From JAZKAR01 sp040389065 (lineage in GTDB: Bacteria > Pseudomonadota > Gammaproteobacteria > Burkholderiales > Casimicrobiaceae): DNA of 64,000 nt. The notes beneath the pieces are model-generated. The model was given only the letters and a program-made list of their open reading frames with translations. It was not told the DNA's origin and searched no databases. The position numbers and the translations under genes were made by a program. The DNA is taken from NCBI GenBank assembly GCA_040389065.1, contig JAZKAR010000001.1, positions 124,001-188,000 on the forward strand. Direction: 5' to 3'. This document shows, piece after piece, positions 1 through 7,805 of this stretch. Positions within the stretch are counted from its first letter, which is position 1; each line of letters starts with the position of its first letter.

Positions 1-1
1 A

Positions 2-319
2 AAAATTGTAAATCAACTACATCAACAAAACTCTAAAAAAAGCTCCACATATTTAATTTTAACCACCGATCATTGGCTTAGAAGCAATGCTTTTCCCTCT
101 GAAGGCCATAATGAAACGCAGCCCATTCCTTTCATTGTTAAAAATTTTAATGATCCGCAATTTATAGCAATAAAAAAACCATTTAATACTATGCATACTA
201 GATTTATGATAGAAAATATTTTACTGGGAAATTTAAAATCAAATGCTGAAATTTCTACTTGGATACAACAACAACTCTTTTTCAATACCTGGAACCCAGG
301 CGCCTACTATCATTATTGA
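2..319 (+). CDS. C-terminal end of a sulfatase/alkaline-phosphatase-like protein (partial)
   Basis: An open frame enters from the left edge in frame 2 and stops with TGA at 317-319, giving the last 105 residues. The fragment reads LILTTDHWLRS near its start, like the late metal-binding Asp-His of the alkaline phosphatase/sulfatase superfamily, and ends in a Trp/Tyr-rich tail (NTWNPGAYYHY). Base composition is as AT-rich as the phosphonate genes that follow on the same strand 144 bases later. It may belong to the same surface-glycan island, for example as a phospho-alcohol transferase or hydrolase. The family call rests on one short motif and the catalytic N-terminus is outside the window, so function is tentative. 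Confidence 0.5.
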   Translation, partial: KIVNQLHQQNSKKSSTYLILTTDHWLRSNAFPSEGHNETQPIPFIVKNFNDPQFIAIKKPFNTMHTRFMIENILLGNLKSNAEISTWIQQQLFFNTWNPGAYYHY

Positions 320-463
320 TAATTTCAAATAAGCTATTTTTATAATATTACTAATATATCAAATTATTTAAGCTATACAAAATACAAAATTAAACTTTTT
401 ATATTTTGATCAAAACATTACTATTCTAATTTCATTTTTTAAAAACATAATGAATGAATTCAA

Positions 464-1879
464 ATGCCTTCAAAACCTAACCTCCTAAATGACCCCCTAA
501 AAAACAGCATTTCTTCACATTCAAGTTTTCTAAAAGCTCAAGGAAAGCGCATCTTAAGCGAACTTAATGATCTTAAACGTACAATAGAAGCGTGTGCCCT
601 AGAGCTACAGTGGGAAAAAAATGAGGTTGAAAAAATTGTAAGCGGCGCTGCCCACCCTGAACAAGTAAGCCATTTTATTGAAGCAATGGTTGCTTATTAT
701 CCTATTAATCCATCAAGTTTAGTATTAGCTCAAGATGACTGCACCCTAGGCATAAAAGTGATGCGTGCTTCAAGCTCACTCGAATCTGCAAGAATTTTTG
801 CTCGTCGAAATAGTGAAGGTATACAAACCCCTTACTATGAATACCGTGATACCGCTATGTCTCGACTTAGCGCATTCAGACCAGAATGGATTAGAGAATT
901 ACGTATTGTAAAAGATAATAATCCTTTAAACCCTGATGTTATATATAACAACGGACACTTCATGCATCAGGTCACCTTTTTTGTAGGGCCTATAAATTTT
1001 TATTACGATATAGATGGAAAAAAATATTGCTTAGAAATGAATACTGGCGATTCTAACTATATTACTCCCTATCGCCCTCATAGCTTTTGTTCTCGTAATG
1101 AAAACGAAGAGACTTATATTATTGCTGTTACATTTGGAGGCGAAGTAAAACGAGCTTTAGAGGAACTTTATCACTTAGGATCAGAGCGTGCACATGAGTT
1201 TAAGATAAATATGCAAGTCATGCATAAAGGCATTCAAGATCTTTTAGATTATCATTTAAAAAATGAATTACTGAACCGTTCTTTATTACAGCAAAAATTG
1301 CTAGATAGCGGTAAAGATACCCATGTACTTAATCGTAATGAAATATTATCGATTCAAGACATACACACTATAGCAAATATTTTAAACATAGAACCTAATG
1401 AGTTAATGCTTTCATCTTATTGTGAAGATGAAGAAATTATTGTCAATTATAAAAAAAATATTCATGCATATGATTATCCTTCAGCATCACAAGCTCATTA
1501 TAAAATCTACTCTGGTGTACGTTGCCGCCGCCTCCCTCTTTTAAAAACTTTTGAAATTAAAATCGTTACCTCTCAGATATTTGCACCGGATATAAAAAAT
1601 TCTTTACATACTTATATTTACAACCATACGAAAACCTCTATTATATTATGCTGGATATGGCAAAATAATACCTATGAAGAAATTATCGAAGCAGGTGACT
1701 CTATCTATATTCAACCTTTTGTTACCTATGGCTTCCGCACTCAAAGTTTGAATAATAACGCTAGTTTATTTGTCGTTGGAATTCCTGGTGCAATTAATAC
1801 TATTACTCAACGAGAACTTTCTTCATTTACATCTTTTAAAAGAGTGATGGAAGAAAGTATGTGCTGGTTTACCGCTTGA
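464..1879 (+). CDS. mpnS: Methylphosphonate synthase-like non-haem iron oxygenase (MpnS/HEPD family)
   Basis: This 471-residue protein is close in length to hydroxyethylphosphonate dioxygenase (HEPD) and methylphosphonate synthase (MpnS), which cleave the C-C bond of 2-hydroxyethylphosphonate with Fe(II) and O2. It has a helical N-terminus and two cupin repeats (about 155-230 and 350-455). The first cupin shows N162-x-x-H165-x-x-x-Q169 and, 41 residues after H165, H206. The residue six before H206 is I200. From family knowledge, HEPD uses His-Glu-His with Glu six residues before the last His, while MpnS uses His-Gln-His with Ile at that place. This protein fits the MpnS pattern. It leads a five-gene phosphonate operon, and the preceding enzymes would supply its substrate. 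The ATG at 464 is chosen because the nearby upstream ATGs are out of frame. A divergent HEPD giving hydroxymethylphosphonate is the main alternative. Confidence 0.78.
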   Translation: MPSKPNLLNDPLKNSISSHSSFLKAQGKRILSELNDLKRTIEACALELQWEKNEVEKIVSGAAHPEQVSHFIEAMVAYYPINPSSLVLAQDDCTLGIKVMRASSSLESARIFARRNSEGIQTPYYEYRDTAMSRLSAFRPEWIRELRIVKDNNPLNPDVIYNNGHFMHQVTFFVGPINFYYDIDGKKYCLEMNTGDSNYITPYRPHSFCSRNENEETYIIAVTFGGEVKRALEELYHLGSERAHEFKINMQVMHKGIQDLLDYHLKNELLNRSLLQQKLLDSGKDTHVLNRNEILSIQDIHTIANILNIEPNELMLSSYCEDEEIIVNYKKNIHAYDYPSASQAHYKIYSGVRCRRLPLLKTFEIKIVTSQIFAPDIKNSLHTYIYNHTKTSIILCWIWQNNTYEEIIEAGDSIYIQPFVTYGFRTQSLNNNASLFVVGIPGAINTITQRELSSFTSFKRVMEESMCWFTA

Positions 1880-1894
1880 ATATCTTGAAATAAT

Positions 1895-3226
1895 ATGATG
1901 ACAACATTAAAAGAACAATCTGTACCAAAAGTATATATGGCAATGAGCGCTGATTTTATTCATGCAGGGCATTTAAATATATTAAAAAAAGCACGTGAAT
2001 TGGGAGAGGTTACTATTGGTCTCTTAACTGATCAAGCGATTGCTTTTTATAAACGCATTCCTCTCTTAAACTATGACCAGCGAAAAATTATTGTAGAAAA
2101 TCTTAAAGGGGTTACGCATATAGTTGCCCAAACCTCACCCGATTATTCAACTAACTTACGAATATTAAAACCTGATTATGTTATACATGGTGATGACTGG
2201 AAATTTGGTTTTGGTCAAAAAATTCGAGAACATGTCATTCAAGTATTAAAAGAGTGGGGTGGTCAGTTAATAGAGTTACCATATACTCAAGGACTCTCAT
2301 CTTCACATCTTATTAATGACCTTAGACGTAGAGGAATTACTGCTCAAATTCGTCAATTAAGTTTAAAACGTCTTCTGCAAATCAAACCATTAATTCGAGT
2401 AATGGAAGTCCATAATGGGCTAACCGGCTTAATTGTAGAAGAAACCAGCGTCGAAACTGCCAGCGGTTATAAAGAATTTGATGCAATGTGGGAAAGCAGC
2501 CTTACTGACTCCACATCCAAAGGCAAGCCTGATAATGCTTCAGTAGATGTATCTTCAAGAGTAAATACAATTGAGCAAATTCTTGAAGTAACCACTAAGC
2601 CTATGATTGTAGATGCTGATAATGGCGGTCAGCTAGAACATTTTCAATTTACCGTAAAAACCTTAGATCGATTAGGGGTATCTGCAATTATTATAGAAGA
2701 TAAAATAGGGAGTAAACGTAATTCCCTTTTTGGTCTTGAAACCGACATTGCTCAGCAGCAAGATACCATTGAAGATTTTTCTGAGAAAATTCGCGCTGGA
2801 AAAAAATCTCAAATAACAGGCGATCTAATGATTATCGCTAGAATTGAAAGTTTAATTTTAAATCTTGGCATGACAGATGCATTAAACAGAGCGCGCGCTT
2901 ATGTAAATGCAGGTGCTGATGGCATCATGATTCATAGCAAATCTGAAAGTCCCGATGAAATTTTAGAATTTAGTAAACAATTCAGAAAATTTTCACATTC
3001 AACCCCTTTAGTGGTTGTACCTTCAACATATTGCTCTATAAAAGAAGAAATGCTAATACAAGCAAATATTAATATCGTCATTTATGCAAATCATCTTTTG
3101 CGTAGCGCATATCCAGCCATGGTTAAAACAGCAAAATCTATTTTAGAAAACAGCCGAGCTTATGAAGCAGAAGAATTTTGTCTGCCAATTCGTGATGTTT
3201 TATCTCTTATCCCTATATCACAATAG
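1895..3226 (+). CDS. pepM: Bifunctional cytidylyltransferase / phosphoenolpyruvate mutase
   Basis: This is a two-domain fusion of 443 residues. Residues 1-145 are a small cytidylyltransferase of the glycerol-3-phosphate/LicC-like type, with the nucleotide motif HAGH at 23-26 and an LSSSHLI motif at 134-140 that corresponds to the family ISSTxI signature. From about residue 160 the chain is PEP mutase: DADNGG at 240-245 and the diagnostic EDKxGxxxNS at 268-277. PEP mutase makes phosphonopyruvate, the committed step of nearly all phosphonate biosynthesis. The fused domain suggests that the end product or an intermediate is activated as a CMP derivative. The gene starts 15 bases after mpnS. The mutase assignment is strong. 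The substrate of the cytidylyltransferase domain is inferred and could be a phosphonate or a phospho-alcohol. Confidence 0.93.
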   Translation: MMTTLKEQSVPKVYMAMSADFIHAGHLNILKKARELGEVTIGLLTDQAIAFYKRIPLLNYDQRKIIVENLKGVTHIVAQTSPDYSTNLRILKPDYVIHGDDWKFGFGQKIREHVIQVLKEWGGQLIELPYTQGLSSSHLINDLRRRGITAQIRQLSLKRLLQIKPLIRVMEVHNGLTGLIVEETSVETASGYKEFDAMWESSLTDSTSKGKPDNASVDVSSRVNTIEQILEVTTKPMIVDADNGGQLEHFQFTVKTLDRLGVSAIIIEDKIGSKRNSLFGLETDIAQQQDTIEDFSEKIRAGKKSQITGDLMIIARIESLILNLGMTDALNRARAYVNAGADGIMIHSKSESPDEILEFSKQFRKFSHSTPLVVVPSTYCSIKEEMLIQANINIVIYANHLLRSAYPAMVKTAKSILENSRAYEAEEFCLPIRDVLSLIPISQ

Positions 3227-3237
3227 CAAGCTTTACT

Positions 3238-4389
3238 ATGATTGATTGCGCACAATTTTATCAATATCTTCTAACAAAAAATATACAATTTTTTTGTGGC
3301 GTACCAGATTCTTTACTAAAAGATTTTTGTGCGTATATTACTGACCATACACCGGAACATCAGCATATTATTAATGCAAATGAAGGCAACTCCATTGCGA
3401 TTGCCACTGGCTATTATTTAGCAACACAAAATTTACCCCTTGTTTACATGCAAAACTCCGGCTTGGGTAATGCTATCAATCCATTAACTTCGCTAACAGA
3501 TAAAGAAGTATATGGTATTCCTATGTTATTGATGATTGGCTGGAGAGGCCACCCTGATACCCCTGATGAACCCCAACATATTAAGATGGGTAGAATTAAT
3601 CCCGCACTATTAAAAACCCTAGAAATCCCTTATGCCGTATTGCCAGATACATGGAACGAACTAGACGCTGTAGTGTCCTCATTACTTCAAAATGCATATA
3701 CTGATTCTACCCCTGTGGCCTTGCTCATAAAAACTGACACTTTTTCATCTTATAAACTTCAAAAGAAAATTCCTCAAGTAAATAATGGCCTAAATCGCGA
3801 AACTGCTCTTTCAATATTGGTTGATTATATAGATCGGCAAAAAATGGATAATGTGGTCTATATTGCTACTACAGGCAAACTCTCACGAGAGTTATATGAA
3901 TATCGCGATGCCAAAAATCAATCTCATGAACAAGACTTTCTTACCGTTGGTAGCATGGGGCATGCTTCACAAATCGCGCTTGGCATTGCTATCGCACAAC
4001 CTGATAAAACTGTGATTTGCCTTGATGGCGATGGGGCCTTACTTATGCATGCTGGTTCATTATCAACAATTGGAATGCTTAAACCAAAAAATTTAATACA
4101 TATCGTTTTTAATAATTGGTCTCATGACTCAGTAGGGGGGCAACCTACCGCAGCTTCTCAATCAAATATTGCCTTAATAGCGCATGCAACAGGCTATAGA
4201 AAAACATTACAAATCACTGATAAAGCTTTGCTAGTTAATAATCTTGATCGAATTATCAACGAAAAAGGGCCATTATTGTTAGAGATACTAGTTGAATCAG
4301 GCTCACGCTCTAATCTTGGACGCCCAAAAACTCAGCCAAATGAAAATAAAACTTCGTTTATGAAAACATTAGCTAGTAAAAATAAATGA
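3238..4389 (+). CDS. ppd: Phosphonopyruvate decarboxylase
   Basis: A thiamine-diphosphate enzyme of 383 residues, the normal size for Ppd. It decarboxylates phosphonopyruvate to phosphonoacetaldehyde, pulling the unfavourable PEP mutase equilibrium forward. The N-terminal Pyr domain carries CGVPDSLLK (20-28) and the catalytic-type Glu in NEGNS (48-52). The PP domain has the ThDP/Mg motif GDG at 264-266 ending in FNN at 291-293. It begins 11 bases after the mutase and its end overlaps the next gene by four bases (ATGA type), so the products are probably translationally coupled. Confidence 0.93.
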   Translation: MIDCAQFYQYLLTKNIQFFCGVPDSLLKDFCAYITDHTPEHQHIINANEGNSIAIATGYYLATQNLPLVYMQNSGLGNAINPLTSLTDKEVYGIPMLLMIGWRGHPDTPDEPQHIKMGRINPALLKTLEIPYAVLPDTWNELDAVVSSLLQNAYTDSTPVALLIKTDTFSSYKLQKKIPQVNNGLNRETALSILVDYIDRQKMDNVVYIATTGKLSRELYEYRDAKNQSHEQDFLTVGSMGHASQIALGIAIAQPDKTVICLDGDGALLMHAGSLSTIGMLKPKNLIHIVFNNWSHDSVGGQPTAASQSNIALIAHATGYRKTLQITDKALLVNNLDRIINEKGPLLLEILVESGSRSNLGRPKTQPNENKTSFMKTLASKNK

Positions 4390-5558
4390 ATTTTTTTACT
4401 AATCATAATCAACAAACCATTTACATGGAAGCCAATTGCTTTGAACAACTTCCTTTTTTATTAGAAAAACTATCTTTCGAAACTCTATTTTTAGTGACGG
4501 GTCAGCGCTCTTTTCAGCAGGCTGCCATTCAAAATGTAATTATTCCATTACAAAAAAAATACTTAACCATTCATTTTTTTGAATTTTCCAGAAACCCACA
4601 AATACTTGATATAAAAAAAGGAGTAAATTACATACGGCACGCTAAAAAGCCAATTATTGTTGCAATTGGTGGAGGCAGTGTATTAGATATGGCAAAGTTA
4701 ATTCGTTTTTTTAGTGCGCAATTATTTTCAATAGAAGAATTTTTTTCGTCAAATTTTTCACATATAATAAAAAAAGATTTTCCAAATTTAATTGCCGTTC
4801 CTACCACGGCAGGAACGGGATCAGAAGTAACTCAATTTGCTACATTGTATATTAATGGTATCAAACACTCTGTTGATACCTCTAGCATTTTGCCAACTAT
4901 TGCACTTATTGATGCAAATTTAACGCTAGAGTTGCCCGCAAAAGAAACAGCCGAGTCTGGAATGGATGCGTTATGTCAGGCTATTGAATCTTATTGGAAT
5001 ATAAATGCAACTGATGCATCGCGTTTATTTGCTATGAAAGCCATCAGAATTCTTCATGAAAATATCAAAGAGGTTGTTTGCAAACCTAGTTTAGAAAATA
5101 GAAGCCTAATGATGAAAGGGGCTTATTTAGCAGGATGTGCTATTAATTATACTCGTACAACTGCCGCACATGCTCTTTCTTATCCCTTAACCTCACGCTT
5201 TTCTATTGCACATGGTCAAGCTGTTAGTATTAGTATACCTTGGTTTTTTGAATACAATTATGCAGTAAATGATAACGATATATTAGATTCTCGAGGCGTA
5301 AATGCTGTAAAAAAAACACTCGACGAAATTATCTATTTATTAGGCTATTCTTCTGCTAGTGAAGCCTGCCTAGGATTAATTAATTTAATGAAACATATTG
5401 GATTGAAAACGACTTTAAAAGAACTAGGTATTTATCCTCATCATTGGAACAATATTATACAAGAAGGCTTTAATCCCGAAAGAGTTAAAAACAACCCCCG
5501 TCGATTAGATAAAGATCAATTATATTCACTATTCAAAAAAATTGATGGAAATAATTAA
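4386..5558 (+). CDS. phpC: Phosphonoacetaldehyde reductase (iron-containing alcohol dehydrogenase family)
   Basis: A 390-residue group III metal-dependent alcohol dehydrogenase. The nucleotide-binding GGGSVLD lies at 95-101 and the conserved PTTAGTGSE at 139-147. Metal ligands are visible as D194 (SGMDALCQAIE), H262 (AHALSYP) and H276 (AHGQ). In phosphonate clusters this family reduces phosphonoacetaldehyde to 2-hydroxyethylphosphonate, which is the substrate of HEPD and MpnS. Its presence, with no AEP transaminase, directs the pathway to hydroxyethylphosphonate and not to aminoethylphosphonate. It overlaps ppd by four bases and the following gene by one base. The function is inferred from family and context, and the family fit itself is secure. 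Confidence 0.88.
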   Translation: MNFFTNHNQQTIYMEANCFEQLPFLLEKLSFETLFLVTGQRSFQQAAIQNVIIPLQKKYLTIHFFEFSRNPQILDIKKGVNYIRHAKKPIIVAIGGGSVLDMAKLIRFFSAQLFSIEEFFSSNFSHIIKKDFPNLIAVPTTAGTGSEVTQFATLYINGIKHSVDTSSILPTIALIDANLTLELPAKETAESGMDALCQAIESYWNINATDASRLFAMKAIRILHENIKEVVCKPSLENRSLMMKGAYLAGCAINYTRTTAAHALSYPLTSRFSIAHGQAVSISIPWFFEYNYAVNDNDILDSRGVNAVKKTLDEIIYLLGYSSASEACLGLINLMKHIGLKTTLKELGIYPHHWNNIIQEGFNPERVKNNPRRLDKDQLYSLFKKIDGNN

Positions 5559-6709
5559 TGAGTATTATAAGTAATTTTTTAGAAATGGTAGCTGCCTATC
5601 GTACTTTCAATACTATCAATGATCCTAATCAATATCCCATCGCTTTTTATTCTGAAATGGCGTCTGATAGACTTTATTTTCAAGGCATTATTTATGAATT
5701 ATTAAAAAAAATTAAAATTTCCATATTATATTTAACTTCAGATCACACTGATTTTTTCCTAAAAAATCCTCCTCTAGGAGTTAAATCAATTTATGCAGGT
5801 AAAGGTTTTATAAGAAATTTAATTTTTCGTGAAATTAAAATTTCTGTTTTTGTAATGACGTTATCTGATTTAAATAATTTTGAGCTGAAACGCTCTGTAT
5901 TTTCTGTGCACTATGTTTATATATTCCACTCTTTAGTTAGTACACATATGGTATATCGCCATAAGGCATTTAACTCTTATGACTCTTTATTCATTGTTGG
6001 CCCTCATCATGAAAAAGAAATACGAGAAAGTGAAGCTCTATATAATCTTGAGGCAAAACATTTAGTACAGTGTGGTTATCCCAGACTTGATAATCTTTTG
6101 AGCGATAATGAAATTATTTTATCTAAAGAACAAAAAATAAAGCCCTTGATTTTAATTGCGCCAACATGGGGTGAAAACTCAATTTCAAATATATGCATTC
6201 AAAATATTTTAGATAATACTTTAACAGGGCAATACCAAGTTATATATCGCCCTCATCCTATGACAATTCGCGATAATAAAAAAATTTTAAATGATGTGAT
6301 CAAAAAATTTTCTAAGCATCCTGATTTTTATTTAGAAACAAATATTGGCAATGTAAAATCATTATATCAAGCTGATATAATGATTAGTGATTGGTCAGGT
6401 GTTGCATTAGAATATGCATTAGTGACTGAAAAACCTGTAATATTTATTAATGTTCCACCAAAAATTAATAATAAAAAATTTTCAGATTTTGTTGCTATTC
6501 CTGTTGAAATTTCTTTCAGAAAAAAATTAGGATTTATTTTAGATATTGATGAACTTAACAGTTTACCTGAAAAAATTTTAACGGCTTCTACACACTTAAT
6601 TGATATCGCCCATGCTATTAAAAAATTAAAAGAAGATTATATTTATAATATTGGAACGAGTGAACAAGTGGGAGCAACAAACTTAATAGCTATTTTAAAA
6701 AAAAAATAA
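5558..6709 (+). CDS. CDP-glycerol glycerophosphotransferase-family protein (TagB/TagF-like)
   Basis: This 383-residue protein has the hallmarks of the TagB/TagF glycosyltransferase-B fold: GYPR (173-176), APTWG (201-205), RPHP (231-234) and SDWSG-x-x-x-E (277-285). Such enzymes transfer an alditol phosphate from a CDP-activated donor to a glycan or lipid. It is the last gene of the phosphonate operon, overlapping the reductase stop by one base. With a cytidylyltransferase fused to the PEP mutase upstream, it may transfer a CMP-activated phosphonate or glycerol phosphate to a cell-surface polysaccharide. There is no signal peptide or clear membrane span. Codons are strongly AT-biased, with long Lys/Ile/Asn runs. 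The donor is unknown. Confidence 0.75.
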   Translation: MSIISNFLEMVAAYRTFNTINDPNQYPIAFYSEMASDRLYFQGIIYELLKKIKISILYLTSDHTDFFLKNPPLGVKSIYAGKGFIRNLIFREIKISVFVMTLSDLNNFELKRSVFSVHYVYIFHSLVSTHMVYRHKAFNSYDSLFIVGPHHEKEIRESEALYNLEAKHLVQCGYPRLDNLLSDNEIILSKEQKIKPLILIAPTWGENSISNICIQNILDNTLTGQYQVIYRPHPMTIRDNKKILNDVIKKFSKHPDFYLETNIGNVKSLYQADIMISDWSGVALEYALVTEKPVIFINVPPKINNKKFSDFVAIPVEISFRKKLGFILDIDELNSLPEKILTASTHLIDIAHAIKKLKEDYIYNIGTSEQVGATNLIAILKKK

Positions 6710-6711
6710 AT

Positions 6712-7491
6712 CTATACTTCCCATTTAAAAAATTCGTCCTGCATCCATTGCTTTGCCTTTTCTAAATCTTGTTTTGTATCTATTTCCATCCAACGTTCAG
6801 TAATAGGAACTATATGTATAGAGACTTCTTTTTGAATAAGATAAAGCATCATATCTGTAATATATGCGTTCTCAAAAACAGATGCATTAAAAAATTTTTT
6901 TTGAGCAAATTTACTTTTTGCTTCTTTAAAAGCATCACAAAAAATTTCTGCTCCTTTTTGTGAACATTTAAAAAGCCCAATAAATTCTCCATTTTTATTT
7001 TTAGGTAAATTTATTAAATGCTTACCCATTTCTAATATTTTTCCGCTTTCATCAAATATAGCTTTTTCTGCCTCTGTTTCAGGATGCTGCGTTCTTCCTT
7101 GATATTTAGTTTGCCAATCAGTATCGACAACAACACTAATATCATAAGGAGAATCTAACAATTTTTTAACTACATGTTTTGAGTAAATAATATCTGAATA
7201 AGAAGCAATAAAGGGCACATTCATTTCATCTATTGCCGTCATTAAAGAGCATAAAATATTATTATTTTCGAAATCATGGTTGCAATAGCTTTTAAGTAAA
7301 GGGTAATTTATTTTTTCCGCCCTATAACCTTTAATTATAATAATATTATTTATATAATTAGCATATAAAGCTGAAAGTTGTAAATCTAAGATATTTTTAT
7401 TTTTTATTATAGACAATAAACATTTAGGTATATCAATTGTTAAACTCCCTAACCTTTGGCCTCTTCCCGCTGCAATAATAATTGTTTTCAT
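6712..7491 (-). CDS. LicC-like sugar/choline-phosphate nucleotidyltransferase
   Basis: A 259-residue protein starting with IIIAAGRGQRLG (4-15), the NTP-binding loop of MobA/LicC-type nucleotidyltransferases, followed by the conserved PKCLL. A second acidic motif, SYSDIIYS near residue 118, resembles the metal-binding Asp region, and EIDTKQDLEKA near the C-terminus is typical of this family. Members make CDP-choline, CDP-alditols or NDP-sugars for surface decoration. It ends only two bases from the end of the convergent phosphonate operon and probably forms an operon with the small gene upstream (7519-7698). A role in making the activated group for the transferase at 5558 is inferred from context. 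Confidence 0.72.
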   Translation of the reverse strand: MKTIIIAAGRGQRLGSLTIDIPKCLLSIIKNKNILDLQLSALYANYINNIIIIKGYRAEKINYPLLKSYCNHDFENNNILCSLMTAIDEMNVPFIASYSDIIYSKHVVKKLLDSPYDISVVVDTDWQTKYQGRTQHPETEAEKAIFDESGKILEMGKHLINLPKNKNGEFIGLFKCSQKGAEIFCDAFKEAKSKFAQKKFFNASVFENAYITDMMLYLIQKEVSIHIVPITERWMEIDTKQDLEKAKQWMQDEFFKWEV

Positions 7492-7518
7492 TCAATCAAT
7501 TTTCCATATCAAAATTAA

Positions 7519-7698
7519 TTATTTTTTAAAAATCATTTTTAATTTTTCAATCAACTTTTTAGGGTTTTTTAAGAAAATAACTAAACTTGCACCTATTGCA
7601 ACAAAAGTCTGTACTATCATGCTTCCTGTGCTAGGGTCGAGATAGGCATAAGCAGAATTTGAAAAACTTAATAATAGAATGATATAAAATAGTTTCAT
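7519..7698 (-). CDS. Small YLDPxTGS-motif membrane protein
   Basis: About 59 residues: a hydrophobic N-terminal segment resembling a cleavable signal peptide (ending near AYA), then YLDPSTGSMIVQ, a second hydrophobic stretch and a Lys-rich tail. Short proteins with a YLDPGTGS motif are repeatedly seen next to surface-polysaccharide and sulfatase-like genes, but I know of no assigned function. The ATG at 7698 is chosen over an in-frame TTG at 7713 because AAGG lies just upstream of it. It sits 27 bases before the nucleotidyltransferase gene and is likely co-transcribed with it. Confidence 0.6.
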   Translation of the reverse strand: MKLFYIILLLSFSNSAYAYLDPSTGSMIVQTFVAIGASLVIFLKNPKKLIEKLKMIFKK

Positions 7699-7805
7699 AT
7701 AACCTTTTTTCAAATATTTAGAATGATTGTTTCATATATATCTCGCTATATAATAACTAAATTCATGCTATTTATATAAATTATTACACTGATTAATCAG
7801 AATAT

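Noticed and set aside
464..1879. Annotation as hydroxyethylphosphonate dioxygenase
   Set aside because: The Glu that HEPD uses six residues before its last iron His is I200 here, and a Gln sits four residues after the first His, so MpnS is the better label.
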